Assembly (NCBI GenBank): GCA_963728935.1
Contig: CAVSMC010000001.1
Span: 186,001 to 250,000 of the forward strand
DNA from: CAVSMC01 sp963728935
Lineage (GTDB): Bacteria; Pseudomonadota; Gammaproteobacteria; Burkholderiales; Casimicrobiaceae
Length of the DNA: 64,000 bases
Direction of reading: 5' to 3'
Positions 48,336-57,136 of the stretch are shown here, piece by piece. A program made the position numbers and the translations under genes. Within the stretch, counting starts at the first letter, position 1. Each line of letters opens with the position of its first letter. Under the pieces are notes generated by a model. The model saw nothing but the letters and a program-made list of their open reading frames with translations, was not told the origin of the DNA and did not search any database.

Positions 48336-50819
48336 CTATTGCGGAGCGGTGGACGGAGGCGGCGCATTTGCCGCAGGCTCTGCCGGTGGCGTCGCCGGCG
48401 TGGCGGAGGATGGAACATTTCGGAAGCTTCCGCGCTGCATCGGCGTCATCGCGGGAAACATCTCGTCGAACGCGCGCTTCGCCTTGTCGGCACCGCTCAG
48501 CTCCGGCGTCTGCGACGTTATCGGGAACGCGAAATCGAGCCGCTCCATCCGGCGGCGCAGGTCTTCGATGATCTCCGCCGCGCCGCTCTCGCCTTCGATG
48601 ACGCGCGGCGTGATGAAGATGACGAGCTCGACGCGCGTCACATTGAGGTTTTGGCTGCCGAACAGCCCGCCGATGACGGGAATGCGCGACAGGAATGGGA
48701 TGCCTTCGGTGCCACCGGTTCGCGTGTCGCTGATCAGCCCGCCCATCACCATCGTCTGTCCGGTCGGCACGGCCAGCAACGTCTGCACCGAGCGCGTGTT
48801 GATCGCGGGCGGCTGGTCGCACGCGCCGGAAAGCGGCCCCGGGATACTCACCTCGGCCTGCACGTCGAGCGCCACGATGCCATTGGCGTTGATGTGCGGC
48901 GTCACCTGGAACAGCGTCCCGGTGTCGATGTATTGCGAGGTCGTCTGCACCGTTCCGTTGGTCGTTCCCGCGAGCAGCGTCGACGTGCAGATCGGGATCC
49001 GGTCGCCCACCTTGATCGTGGCTTTCTGATTGTCGAGCGCGGCGAGCTGCGGGTTCGCGAGCACTTTCGTGTTGCCGTAGGAGTCCATCAGATTGAGCAC
49101 CGCCTGGATGCCGCCCGGATACTTCGCGCTGCTGATGATGTAGGCGAAGTTCGCGGCCGAGGGAATGCCCAGACCGGCCGTTCTCGTCGAGTCCGCCGGA
49201 TTGAACGCCGGCGTCACGTTGAACGAGCCTGCGCTACCGCGGCCCGAAGGCGCGAGGCTTCTGAACAGCGCCTCGACGCCGATCGACAGGTTGTCGGTCA
49301 GCTTGACCTCGGCCATCGTCACTTCCATCAACACCTGCCGCTGCGCGACGTCGAGCTTTTTCAGCGCCTGCTCGATGATCGAGTATTCGGCCGGCGTCGC
49401 GACGATCAGCAGCGTGTTGTTGTCCTTGTCGGCGACGACTTGCAGATTGCGCACGACGCCCGAGCCGTCGCCGGCGAGCCGCTGTGCAGCCGCCAGCGCC
49501 GCGGCGGCGCCCGGCGTGACCGTCGTCGTCGTGGTCGTCGACGTGGAGCCGGGCGCGGGCGTCACTTGCATGCCGGGCTGGAATGCCGGCGGCGTGACGA
49601 TCGTGCCGGCTGGCGTGCCCGGCGCAACGGTCGGCGCGGCGGGTCCTGCCGCCTGCGTCGTGCGGCCGGTGAACGCCTGCTGAAGCAGCGGACCGATCTT
49701 CTCCGAGCGCTGGTATTGCAAGTTGTAGACGTAGAAGCGCACGCCGCCGGACTCGCCGCCGCTGTGGTCGAGCCGCTCGATCCACTTCTTCGCCTCGGCG
49801 AGGTACGCAGCCTGCGGCGTTATCACCAGGATTGCGTTCAGCCGCTCGATCGGAATGATGCGCAGGATGCCCGTGAGCGCGCTCACATTGGGATCGCCGA
49901 TCGCTTTGGTGAGGTCGGCCATGACGGACTTCACGTCGGCGCTCTGCAGCGTGAAAAGACCGACCGACATCCCCGACATCCAATCGACGTCGAACATGTC
50001 GATGGTGTCGAGCAGGTGGCGCAGCTCCCGCTCGGTGCCCGAAAGGACCAGCATGTTGCGCAGATCGTCGCCGCGCATCGCCTGCGCGTCCTTCGCGAAC
50101 GGTTCGAGGATGCGCAGCATCTCGCGCACGCCGATGTAGCGCAGCGGCACGATCTGCACCGAGTATCCGGGTGGCAGCGCGCGCCCCGTGCCGCCGAGCT
50201 GCGGCGTCACGTTGCCTCTCACCGCGGCAGCCTGCGGGACGATCTTGTAGACGCCCGCTTCGTTGATCATCGTTGCGCCGTTCATCCGCAACAGCGTCTC
50301 GAGCGTCGCCGGCAACGCCTCGCGCGGAATGCCGGATGTCGTGCGGATGGTGACCTGGCCGCCGACCGACGGATCGATCGTGTAACTCTCGTTGAGAATG
50401 TCGCCGAGGATGTTACGAACGACCTCGCGCAGGTCGGCCCCCTCGAAATTCAACAGAACGCCGCCCTGCGCGCCCGCTTGCGCGCGCGCCGCCGGCGCAG
50501 GAGCGGGTGACGGCTTCGCCGTGACGCCTGTGCCGTAGTAGAGACGCGAGACATCGGCCTCGGGGCCGGCAGGCTTGGCGAGACCGATTGAAGCGACAGG
50601 CTCCGTCGCCGGCGCGGCCGCGGCAGCGCCGGCGGGTGGTGCACTCGGTCGCGACGCTGGCGGCGGCACGGTGACGCAGCCCGCGAGCACCGCGGTGAGC
50701 GCGCAAGCTGAAGTGCAGGCGGCAAAGGAAGGCATCGATATGGGCAGTCTTGTAGGCGCGCGGCGTCGCGCGAACGGTACGGCGACCGATTGATGGGGGC
50801 TGCTCGAAAGGGCACTCAC
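48336..50819 (-). CDS. gspD: Type II secretion outer-membrane secretin
   Basis: 827 residues from GTG 50819; ATG 50735 would give 799. The longer form is preferred because it supplies the positive n-region before the lipobox VLAGC (Cys48). N-terminal domains begin at GVLLNFEGADLREVVRNILG. N1-N3 repeats follow, with a low-complexity Thr/Pro/Ala insert in N3 near 395-440. The C-terminal secretin core has VEVTMAEVKL-type strands and ends with IPFLSRIPVIGGLFGSQ and VELVIFITPRVIE. It forms the outer-membrane channel of the T2SS and is last in the operon. Confidence 0.92.
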   Translation of the reverse strand: MSALSSSPHQSVAVPFARRRAPTRLPISMPSFAACTSACALTAVLAGCVTVPPPASRPSAPPAGAAAAAPATEPVASIGLAKPAGPEADVSRLYYGTGVTAKPSPAPAPAARAQAGAQGGVLLNFEGADLREVVRNILGDILNESYTIDPSVGGQVTIRTTSGIPREALPATLETLLRMNGATMINEAGVYKIVPQAAAVRGNVTPQLGGTGRALPPGYSVQIVPLRYIGVREMLRILEPFAKDAQAMRGDDLRNMLVLSGTERELRHLLDTIDMFDVDWMSGMSVGLFTLQSADVKSVMADLTKAIGDPNVSALTGILRIIPIERLNAILVITPQAAYLAEAKKWIERLDHSGGESGGVRFYVYNLQYQRSEKIGPLLQQAFTGRTTQAAGPAAPTVAPGTPAGTIVTPPAFQPGMQVTPAPGSTSTTTTTTVTPGAAAALAAAQRLAGDGSGVVRNLQVVADKDNNTLLIVATPAEYSIIEQALKKLDVAQRQVLMEVTMAEVKLTDNLSIGVEALFRSLAPSGRGSAGSFNVTPAFNPADSTRTAGLGIPSAANFAYIISSAKYPGGIQAVLNLMDSYGNTKVLANPQLAALDNQKATIKVGDRIPICTSTLLAGTTNGTVQTTSQYIDTGTLFQVTPHINANGIVALDVQAEVSIPGPLSGACDQPPAINTRSVQTLLAVPTGQTMVMGGLISDTRTGGTEGIPFLSRIPVIGGLFGSQNLNVTRVELVIFITPRVIEGESGAAEIIEDLRRRMERLDFAFPITSQTPELSGADKAKRAFDEMFPAMTPMQRGSFRNVPSSATPATPPAEPAANAPPPSTAPQ

Positions 50820-50837
50820 GGACGTGGCCGCCGACCG

Positions 50838-51710
50838 TCAGCGCGCTCGATTCTGCAGGCGCTGATAGACGCTGCCCCATCCCGGCGCGGCGTTCCCGGG
50901 CGACGGTGCGGGTTGCGCGGTCGATTGCGGAGCAACAGCCGGCGCGGGCGCCGGCGGCGGGATCGGCGCGAGCGGGCCCGCGCTCGCGGGCGCTGCGCTC
51001 GAAGCGGCCGCTTCCGCTTGCCTCTGTGCCGCAGCCTGCGCTGCCCGCGCCGCCCGCCGTCGTTCGGCAAGCGTTTGCGCGACTTCCTGCGGATTCGCCG
51101 AACCGCCGGCCGCGGTAGCGGCGGCCGCCGCTGCAGCGGCCGCGGCCGCAGCGGCCGCCGCGCCGCCTTGCTGCGGCGGCGGCGCCGCGGCGACGGCAGG
51201 CTGCGGCGTCACGCGAGGGTTCGTCGTCACCCGAAGCACCAGCTCTTCCGATTCGTCGCCCATCGCGAGCTTGACGCGATCCGGCTTCACTTCGGCCACG
51301 ACGAGACCATTGATCGTTTCGCCTTGCGCGACCCGCCGCGAGCGCCCGCCATTCGTCTCGCGCAGGAATGCCGTGTTCTTGCCGTCGACGATCGCCGTGC
51401 CGGTGAGCGCGAACTGGCCGCGTTGCAATCTCGGCTTTGCGGTCTCGACGGCGGCCTCGGGCGCCGGCCGGCGCGTCGGCGTGAACAGCGTGCGCTCGAC
51501 GGTCTCGCGACGAGCGGCGACGCCTCCCGCGATCGTGTACTCGGGCAACAACGCGGTCGTGACCGGCTTGGGCTCGATCGGCTCCGGGGCGCGCGGCGTC
51601 TTGCGCGCCGAGCGGCCGAAATCGGTCTCGTACGCGAGGATCGCCGCGAGAACGACGAGCGGAACGAGCCACCACAGCGCCGTGCGCACGTACGAAGTAA
51701 CAGAGGTCAC
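50838..51710 (-). CDS. Type II secretion GspC/XpsN-like protein
   Basis: 290 residues from GTG 51710, chosen for the AAGGAG 9 nt upstream. A short cytoplasmic segment and one transmembrane helix (LWWLVPLVVLAAILAY) lead to an HR-type domain at about 65-170 (FALTGTAIVDGKNTAFL; VAQGETINGLVVAEV), the region that contacts the secretin in GspC. A 16-residue alanine run and an Ala/Pro-rich tail follow. The position between M and D matches the Xanthomonas xps order, where XpsN plays the GspC role. No other GspC is present. Confidence 0.75.
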   Translation of the reverse strand: MTSVTSYVRTALWWLVPLVVLAAILAYETDFGRSARKTPRAPEPIEPKPVTTALLPEYTIAGGVAARRETVERTLFTPTRRPAPEAAVETAKPRLQRGQFALTGTAIVDGKNTAFLRETNGGRSRRVAQGETINGLVVAEVKPDRVKLAMGDESEELVLRVTTNPRVTPQPAVAAAPPPQQGGAAAAAAAAAAAAAAATAAGGSANPQEVAQTLAERRRAARAAQAAAQRQAEAAASSAAPASAGPLAPIPPPAPAPAVAPQSTAQPAPSPGNAAPGWGSVYQRLQNRAR

Positions 51711-51729
51711 GTCACTTCTCCTTGATCGG

Positions 51730-52326
51730 TCATTTCCTGGCGGGCTCGGCAAACGCGTACGCGGACGCCTCGAGCTGAACGTTGAGCTCGGGCTCCTGAC
51801 CCGGCGCGGGCTTGAAGCCGCGGAACGCATTGAGCGGACGCAGCGTCAAGTTCTCGACGCAGATGTAGGGCACTTGCGTCTCGAGCGCGTAGAGCACTTT
51901 CTGCAGGTTGGGCGTCGTGGCGAAGAATTGGACGGTGACGCCGATTTGGCGGAAGCGCGCTTCGTCCTTCGCCGCCGTGTTCTGGCTCGTCGTGATGCGG
52001 CCGCCGTTCGCCTCGATCGCGCCGCGCACGAGCTCCTGCAGTTCCGCAGCCGCGAGATTCGCTGCGCTGTTCTTCAGGAAGAATCGACGGCTCTCGCGCG
52101 TGCGCATCGTGTCGAGCGCCTGCCGATAGTTCGGCGCTTGCGCGGCGATCGCGCGCAGGCGATGCAGCCGATCGGTGAGCGAGGCGATCGCGTCGTCGTA
52201 GTGCTTGTGCAGCAGCACGACAGGCACGCCGACGATCGCGAGCGCGGCGGCCACCGCGACGACGAACAACGCGATCGCGAGCGCGCGCTGGCGCGCCGGT
52301 GCGAGGCGGGCGATGGCAGCGTTCAT
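51730..52326 (-). CDS. gspM: Type II secretion protein GspM-like
   Basis: 198 residues. A short N-terminal cytoplasmic stretch, one transmembrane helix (LAIALFVVAVAAALAIVGVPVV) and a periplasmic coiled region (HYDDAIASLTDRLHRLRAIA) leading to a small ferredoxin-like domain (VTVQFFATTPNLQKVLYALE). This is the T2SSM_b form found in beta- and gamma-proteobacteria. GspM with GspL anchors the assembly platform to the ATPase. Its ATG overlaps the gspL stop (ATGA). Confidence 0.8.
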   Translation of the reverse strand: MNAAIARLAPARQRALAIALFVVAVAAALAIVGVPVVLLHKHYDDAIASLTDRLHRLRAIAAQAPNYRQALDTMRTRESRRFFLKNSAANLAAAELQELVRGAIEANGGRITTSQNTAAKDEARFRQIGVTVQFFATTPNLQKVLYALETQVPYICVENLTLRPLNAFRGFKPAPGQEPELNVQLEASAYAFAEPARK

Positions 52327-53894
52327 TGCGCTCTCGGCGGCAGCAGCTCGGCGCGATTGGCATCGGCCGGCCTCGTCGCTTTCGGCGCGGCGCCGGCGGC
52401 CGGCGGGACGGCCGGCGGAACGGGTGCTGCCGCGGTGGCCGGCGGGACGGCCGGCGGAACGGGTGCTGCCGCGGTGGCCGGCGGGACGACCGGCGGAGCG
52501 GGTGCTGCCGCAGCGGCCGTCGGCGGCGTCGCGACCGCTGCGCCTGCCGTCGTGGCTGCGCTCGCCGGTGCCCCTGCGGCCGGTGTCGCGGGCGCGGTCG
52601 CGACCGGCGCCGATTTCGCCGTCGTCGGCAACGCCGCTTGCTCGGCCGCCTTGGCCCCATCGGCCGCGGGCGTGCTCGCCACCGGTGCCGGCTGCGCGGT
52701 CGCCGGTGGAAGCGACAGCGGCTTGAGCTGGGCGCCGAGATCGAAAATCTCACCGGGGCCCGGCTGGATCTTCGTAATCGGCGAGCGCGGCGCCGCCTGT
52801 TCGAAGAGCTTCGAGTCCTCGAGCAGCGATACGAGATGCCCTGCGTTGCCGCTCTCACCGCGAAGGAGGAGCTCGCGCTGCGGGTCCTTGTTCTTCACGC
52901 TGCTCTTGAGCTCGAACAGCGTGAGCCACGTGTCGTCGGGAAGGATCTTCGTCACGTCGTCGATCACCTGGGTCGCGCTTGCGTATCCGAACTTCTTCGC
53001 CAGCACGAAGTTGTAGTCGCCGACCTGGCGCTCGAGCTCCGTGCGCAGCGCGTCGGCGCCAAGCGCCTGCTGCTGGGCCTGGTCGACCTGGTGGCTCAGC
53101 GCGAGCGCGTAGTCGCGCTTTTGCCAAATCGGCAGCAGCGTCGCGACGAGCGCAGCGACAACGACCAGCGCCGCGGGAACCCACAGGCGCCAGCGGCGCC
53201 ACCACGCGGTGTCGATGCGATCGGACTCGGGCAGCAAGTTGAGGCGGGCGAGCGCGGTGGCCTCGGCGCGCCCGGGCGAATCGGCAGCCACGCCGATGAC
53301 GGTCGCTCCGAAGCTTTCGGCCATGCGGCGCGCTTGATCGACGTCGGCGCGTCGCGCGGCAGCCCAATCGACGACCAGCTCGCGCTTGACCAAGTCCCGC
53401 TCGACGACCGCGGCATCGAAATAGAGCTCGTCGGCGCGGAAAGGCGTATGGCGATCGAGATCGTAGGCAAGCGCCTGTTTGAGGTTCTCCTCGACCGCCG
53501 ACGGCAGCACGAGTCGTTTACGCAACACCTTCGACGGCGCGAGCGAAACGACGACGGCCGGCACCGCGACGGCACCGCCATAGGCCATGATGGGGAGTCG
53601 GTCGATGGCCGCGCGTCCCGCTTGAACGACGGCCGACGAATCGCCGCGCAAGTCGATGCGCGCCGCCTCCGCGTAGGCGAGCTTGCCGTCGACGGGACGC
53701 GGCTCCCACAGCACGGCGCTCGTCGCGTCGAACGCGAGCACGGGTTTCACGCGGCGGCGTTGCAGCGCGGTGCGCGGAGCCGACGGCACCAGCGGCGCGA
53801 GCTGCCCGACCCACCATCGCCAGAACGCGACGAGTCCGAGCTGATGCGCGCTGTCGCGCAACCCTTGACGCAGACTAAAGCTTGCCGTTTCCAT
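52323..53894 (-). CDS. gspL: Type II secretion protein GspL-like with a long Ala/Pro-rich tail
   Basis: 523 residues. Residues 30-225 are the PilM/actin-like cytoplasmic domain that docks GspE (VKPVLAFDATSAVLWEP; LPSAVEENLKQALAYDLDRHTPF). A transmembrane helix lies near 243-265. Residues 270-385 are a PilN-like periplasmic domain (QVIDDVTKILPDDTWLTLFE). Residues 395-523 are an unusual Ala/Pro tail with a 13-residue repeat (PPATAAAPVPPAV). The first 20 nt overlap gspK. The tail is not part of the usual GspL and may be flexible spacer in the periplasm. Confidence 0.87.
   Translation of the reverse strand: METASFSLRQGLRDSAHQLGLVAFWRWWVGQLAPLVPSAPRTALQRRRVKPVLAFDATSAVLWEPRPVDGKLAYAEAARIDLRGDSSAVVQAGRAAIDRLPIMAYGGAVAVPAVVVSLAPSKVLRKRLVLPSAVEENLKQALAYDLDRHTPFRADELYFDAAVVERDLVKRELVVDWAAARRADVDQARRMAESFGATVIGVAADSPGRAEATALARLNLLPESDRIDTAWWRRWRLWVPAALVVVAALVATLLPIWQKRDYALALSHQVDQAQQQALGADALRTELERQVGDYNFVLAKKFGYASATQVIDDVTKILPDDTWLTLFELKSSVKNKDPQRELLLRGESGNAGHLVSLLEDSKLFEQAAPRSPITKIQPGPGEIFDLGAQLKPLSLPPATAQPAPVASTPAADGAKAAEQAALPTTAKSAPVATAPATPAAGAPASAATTAGAAVATPPTAAAAAPAPPVVPPATAAAPVPPAVPPATAAAPVPPAVPPAAGAAPKATRPADANRAELLPPRAQ
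52399..52515. repeat. 39-bp tandem repeat, about three copies, inside gspL
   Basis: Three consecutive, nearly identical 39-bp units encode three copies of a 13-residue Pro/Ala motif in the GspL tail. The period is a multiple of three, so copy-number change would keep the frame. Confidence 0.8.
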
Positions 53895-54858
53895 TGGGAG
53901 TCGAGCCGGCCGCCATCGCTGCGGTCGTCAAATCGATCGAAGGCGCGCGCGTGCCCTCCTGCCAGAGGAACGCGATCAGCGGCCTGCGCGGGTCCATCGA
54001 GGGACGCACGACGGCGTCGCGGACGAAGGTTACACCATCGGGCATCGTCGCCTCGGCGTGAATGCGCCACACCGGAACAGCGCCGGCGAGGTACGCCTGC
54101 GCCGGGGGAAACGGCGGCACCGGCAGTTTCTGTTCGAGCGCATCGCGCCGTTGCGTGAGGTACACGTCGACCGTCGCGGGCGTAACCCCGGGAATCGCGA
54201 GCAGCACATCGCGCGACGCGGTCGCGGGATTGACACCCGGCTGTCGCGAGTAAACGGTCAGCGAGTCGGCGACGCGCGCGAACACGACCGCCGTCATGCC
54301 CAGCACGCGCCGCAGCTCTCCCACGCTTTCGAACGGCGCATTCGACGGCATGTACTTGCTGTCTGCGGCGCGGTACTCCGCGGCTTCGGCGCCGTTGGGG
54401 CGGCGAAGCTCATCGGCGTCCTTCCAGTCGGCGATCGCGTCGACGAGCCGCTGCGCCGCTTCGGCATCGAGCCCGCCGATGTTCTGCAGGAGGCTCTTCA
54501 AGAACGGCTCGGTCGCGGTATTGAGATCGATCTTCGACGTCTCGTCGACCGCAACCGCGGCGATCGTGGCCTCGCCGTCCTGCCATTGCCGCGCCTGACC
54601 GTCGGGCAGCCACGCACCGACGAGATTGCGCGGCCGCGACAGCTCGAACACCGTGCGTTCGACGGCGCCGTCGGCCGCCGCGCGTGCTTGCGCGAGCGAC
54701 AGCGCGTTGCGAGCGGCGAGCGCTCCGCTTCGCATGCTGAATGCGAATCCGCTCGCGATCACCGTCAACAGCACGGTGAGCCACAGTGCGGCGATCAGCG
54801 CGATACCTTCGCTGCGCGCTGCCACGCGTGACCGCATCATCGTGCGCGTCGCCATCAT
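53875..54858 (-). CDS. gspK: Type II secretion minor pseudopilin GspK
   Basis: 327 residues from ATG 54858, overlapping the gspJ stop (ATGATG; 54855 is the second choice). The prepilin site is ARSEG|IALIAALW. As usual for GspK, the Glu at position 5 of the mature protein is absent. The large inserted alpha domain carries IDLNTATEPF and ADWKDADELRRPNG, typical for the family. GspK caps the pseudopilus tip with GspI and GspJ. The end overlaps gspL by 20 nt. Confidence 0.9.
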   Translation of the reverse strand: MMATRTMMRSRVAARSEGIALIAALWLTVLLTVIASGFAFSMRSGALAARNALSLAQARAAADGAVERTVFELSRPRNLVGAWLPDGQARQWQDGEATIAAVAVDETSKIDLNTATEPFLKSLLQNIGGLDAEAAQRLVDAIADWKDADELRRPNGAEAAEYRAADSKYMPSNAPFESVGELRRVLGMTAVVFARVADSLTVYSRQPGVNPATASRDVLLAIPGVTPATVDVYLTQRRDALEQKLPVPPFPPAQAYLAGAVPVWRIHAEATMPDGVTFVRDAVVRPSMDPRRPLIAFLWQEGTRAPSIDLTTAAMAAGSTPNGNGKL

Positions 54859-55583
54859 CCGCGTCCCAGGCAGCGCTGTTGCTGCGGCTGCCAGTTGCGG
54901 CAGCCCGCTTCGGGCGCGCGCCGCGGCGCGACGACGAGCAAAGGCCACGGCGGCGCCTTCGCCGGGCGAACGTCGATGCGCATCAGCAGCGGCAGCCGCT
55001 GCTTGTCGTCCCACTTGTCGCGCCACGTCGGCGTCACCGTGTCGGCGCTGCCGGCATCGCGGCCGAGATACTCAATGTGCAGCTCCGCGATATCCTCGGC
55101 CAGCACCGTCCGATCGGCGCCCGTGAACTCGATGTCGGCCGTACCGTCGAGATCGGGGGCGACGCGCTCGAGCACGAGCGGCGAACGCTCGCCGTCCTTC
55201 GCAACGAAAAGCCTGAAATAGTAAATGCCGCCTTCCTCGATGCGCTCGGGAAGCGCGGCGGTATAGCGCAGCTCGTCGCGCGCGCCCACGAACAGCAGCG
55301 GAAACTCGACGACCTTGCGCAACCGCTGCGGAAGCTGCGACGTCAGATGCTCGCGCAGGAATTGCTCGGCCTGCCGCATGTCCGATGTTTGCGCGGCCTT
55401 CGCTTCGCCGCTTTCCCAGCTGCGCGCGGCGAGCCGCAGCGAGCCGAACAGAACGGCCGACATCAGCGCGAACAACAGGAGCGCGATCGTGAGCTCGAGC
55501 AGCGTGAAGCCGGTCGCCTGCTTCACCTGCGGCCGTCCCCGCGTGCGCGGGGACGACAAGCGGAGCGCGCGCGTCGAGCTCAC
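54855..55583 (-). CDS. gspJ: Type II secretion minor pseudopilin GspJ
   Basis: 242 residues from GTG 55583, overlapping the gspI stop (GTGA). A 25-residue leader ends at KQATG|FTLLELTIALLLF, with the needed Glu5. The mature protein has the pseudopilin helix and a GspJ-type beta domain (YYFRLFVAKDGERSPLVLE; LAEDIAELHIEYLG). Leader residues 10-17 are encoded by a 22-bp palindrome (55534-55555) related to the larger repeat in gspI. It works in the tip complex with GspI and GspK. Confidence 0.88.
   Translation of the reverse strand: MSSTRALRLSSPRTRGRPQVKQATGFTLLELTIALLLFALMSAVLFGSLRLAARSWESGEAKAAQTSDMRQAEQFLREHLTSQLPQRLRKVVEFPLLFVGARDELRYTAALPERIEEGGIYYFRLFVAKDGERSPLVLERVAPDLDGTADIEFTGADRTVLAEDIAELHIEYLGRDAGSADTVTPTWRDKWDDKQRLPLLMRIDVRPAKAPPWPLLVVAPRRAPEAGCRNWQPQQQRCLGRG
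55534..55555. repeat. GC-rich palindrome within the gspJ leader
   Basis: CGTCCCCGCG and its complement, separated by a few bases, form a perfect hairpin. It matches one arm-pair of the longer palindromic element at 56001-56074 and encodes eight residues of the prepilin leader. Confidence 0.75.
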
Positions 55584-56089
55584 TGCAATTCCTTTGCGCC
55601 GAGGCGCGTCGTCGCGAGCGTGATCGTGCGAGGCGCGCCGTTCGGGCCGGTGAAGGTCACGTCGACGACGATGCGCCAAAGCCTCGTCGGCAGGTTCTCC
55701 GATGCGGCCTCGAGCTCCGGGGGAACTCCCGGCGCCGCGTACGGGGTGATGCGCGCGAGCCATGTGATGCGACCGTCGTCGGCGGTGCCGTCCTTCGTTC
55801 CTTCGCGCAGCGGCGCGAGCGACGCTTCGTCGAGCGCGCTCTGCGCGACCAGCGCGACGCGGCTGTAATCGTCGGCCGCGCCGGCGTTGACGAGGGCGCC
55901 GGAAAACAACCGGAACAGCGCGGTCGCGACGAGCGCGAGGATCACGAACGCGACCAGCACTTCGAGCAGCGAGAACCCGGCGGCCCGTAGTACCTGCCGC
56001 CGTCCCCGCGAACGCGGGGACCCAGTGACTCTCGTCGAAAAGCCACTGGATTCCCGCGTCCGCTGGAACGACCGCCGATAATCAATCAT
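55580..56089 (-). CDS. gspI: Type II secretion minor pseudopilin GspI
   Basis: 169 residues. The leader is unusually long, 38 residues, ending at LRAAG|FSLLEVLVAFVILAL with Glu5 present. Leader residues 6-30 are encoded by the palindromic repeat at 56001-56074. The mature part has the hydrophobic helix and a short GspI domain (SALDEASLAPLREG; LWRIVVDVTFTGPNG). It overlaps gspH by 8 nt and gspJ by 4 nt. GspI nucleates the GspI-J-K tip of the pseudopilus. Confidence 0.88.
   Translation of the reverse strand: MIDYRRSFQRTRESSGFSTRVTGSPRSRGRRQVLRAAGFSLLEVLVAFVILALVATALFRLFSGALVNAGAADDYSRVALVAQSALDEASLAPLREGTKDGTADDGRITWLARITPYAAPGVPPELEAASENLPTRLWRIVVDVTFTGPNGAPRTITLATTRLGAKELQ
56001..56074. repeat. 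Dispersed palindromic repeat inserted in the gspI leader
   Basis: About 74 bp built as an imperfect inverted repeat: GTCCCCGCG-AA-CGCGGGGAC and CCAGTGACT on one side, GCCACTGG and ATTCCCGCG-TC-CGCTGGAAC on the other. This resembles the widespread proteobacterial element that ends in a fold of the form GTCATTCCCGCG...CGCGGGAATGAC. Here it is read through as coding sequence. Confidence 0.75.
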
Positions 56090-56615
56090 TGATCGCGACG
56101 CGTCCGGTCAGCCAGTCGATGTCGACATCGAACTTGCGCTCGCCTGCGGCGATCGTCACCCGACCGCCGTTGCTGCCGCCGTCGGGAAAGAAACGGATCG
56201 CGCCGACGTGCTCGTTCACGATGTCGCTTTGCGCGCCGGTGAGCTTCATCTCGACGCCGCGCGGCAAGGCGTGCTCGCGCGGATCGCGGTCGACGACGAA
56301 CGTGCGCCGCTCGAGGTCGTAGACGACGACGGTCACGCGCTTGCCGGCGATCGCCTCGCTTCGTGCGAACCGCAATCCGGCCGCGATCTCGCGCGCCATG
56401 CTCTTCAGTTCGGTGTTCGATACGCTGCCGCTGAACATCGGCACGGCGATCGCCGCGATCGTCGCCATCAGCGCGAGCACGATGAGAATCTCGAGCAGCG
56501 TGAGACCGCGAGAGCGCGCACGAATGCGCTCGCGGCCCGTGCTTCGCGCCAGCGACGCGCCGACCGATGTCCGCCGCAGAAATTCGCGCCGAGCGATCAT
56601 TCGCCGAGCGATCAT
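56082..56615 (-). CDS. gspH: Type II secretion minor pseudopilin GspH
   Basis: 177 residues from ATG 56615, overlapping the gspG stop (ATGA); a second in-frame ATG lies at 56600. The basic leader of 37 residues ends at RARSRG|LTLLEILIVLALM, with Glu5. The GspH beta domain follows (REIAAGLRFARSEAIAGKRV; VGAIRFFPDGGSNGGRV). The start region is an exact 15-bp tandem duplication (56587-56616), so the protein begins MIARRMIARR. GspH links the tip complex to the GspG shaft. Confidence 0.87.
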   Translation of the reverse strand: MIARRMIARREFLRRTSVGASLARSTGRERIRARSRGLTLLEILIVLALMATIAAIAVPMFSGSVSNTELKSMAREIAAGLRFARSEAIAGKRVTVVVYDLERRTFVVDRDPREHALPRGVEMKLTGAQSDIVNEHVGAIRFFPDGGSNGGRVTIAAGERKFDVDIDWLTGRVAIND

Positions 56616-57070
56616 TGCGCGCTGGTGATGTCCTTGTTCGGACCTTCGCCGCCCTCTTTGCCGTCGGCGCCGTAGGAGACGATGTCGTACGGGACGCCGC
56701 TCGTGCCCGGCGCCGTGTACTTGTACTCGGTGCCCCACGGGTCTTTGGGCACGCTGTTCTTCTTCCAGTACGGCCCGTTCCAGTTCGCGACGCCCGGCGG
56801 CGCGCTGATCAGCGCCTGCAGCCCTTCCTGCGTCGTCGGATAGCGGCCGATCTCGAGCTTGTACAGATCGAGCGTCTGCCCGATCTGTCCGATCTCGATC
56901 CTCGCTGCATCGGCTTTCGCCTTCTCGCCCTTGCCGATGAAATTGCCGGCGACGATGCCGGTGATCACCGCAAGCAGCACGAGCACGACCAGAATCTCGA
57001 TCAGCGTCATGCCGCGCGCGCCGCGGCCGTCAATTGCAGCCGGCGCACGCGACGGTACGATCTTGGTCAT
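56612..57070 (-). CDS. gspG: Type II secretion major pseudopilin GspG
   Basis: 152 residues from ATG 57070, favoured over GTG 57076 because GGAGAGG then lies about 8 nt upstream. The prepilin site is GRGARG|MTLIEILVVLVLL, with Glu5. The mature body has the canonical GspG features GRYPTTQEGLQALI, KDPWGTEYKYTAPG and the C-terminal calcium-loop-like VSYGADGKEGGEG. It is the shaft subunit of the pseudopilus. It lies 66 nt after gspF, the largest gap in the operon. Confidence 0.95.
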   Translation of the reverse strand: MTKIVPSRAPAAIDGRGARGMTLIEILVVLVLLAVITGIVAGNFIGKGEKAKADAARIEIGQIGQTLDLYKLEIGRYPTTQEGLQALISAPPGVANWNGPYWKKNSVPKDPWGTEYKYTAPGTSGVPYDIVSYGADGKEGGEGPNKDITSAQ

Positions 57071-57136
57071 CGTCACGGCCTCTCCATGGTTCGTCCACGC
57101 GCATCCACCGTACGCGCGGCAGGGTTTAGACCCGGT

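Noticed and set aside
48294..54158. Long plus-strand ORFs (738, 581 and 619 codons) across the secretion operon
   Set aside because: Antisense to gspD, gspC-like, gspM and gspL, whose domains are clear; the opposing frames stay open because of third-position GC.
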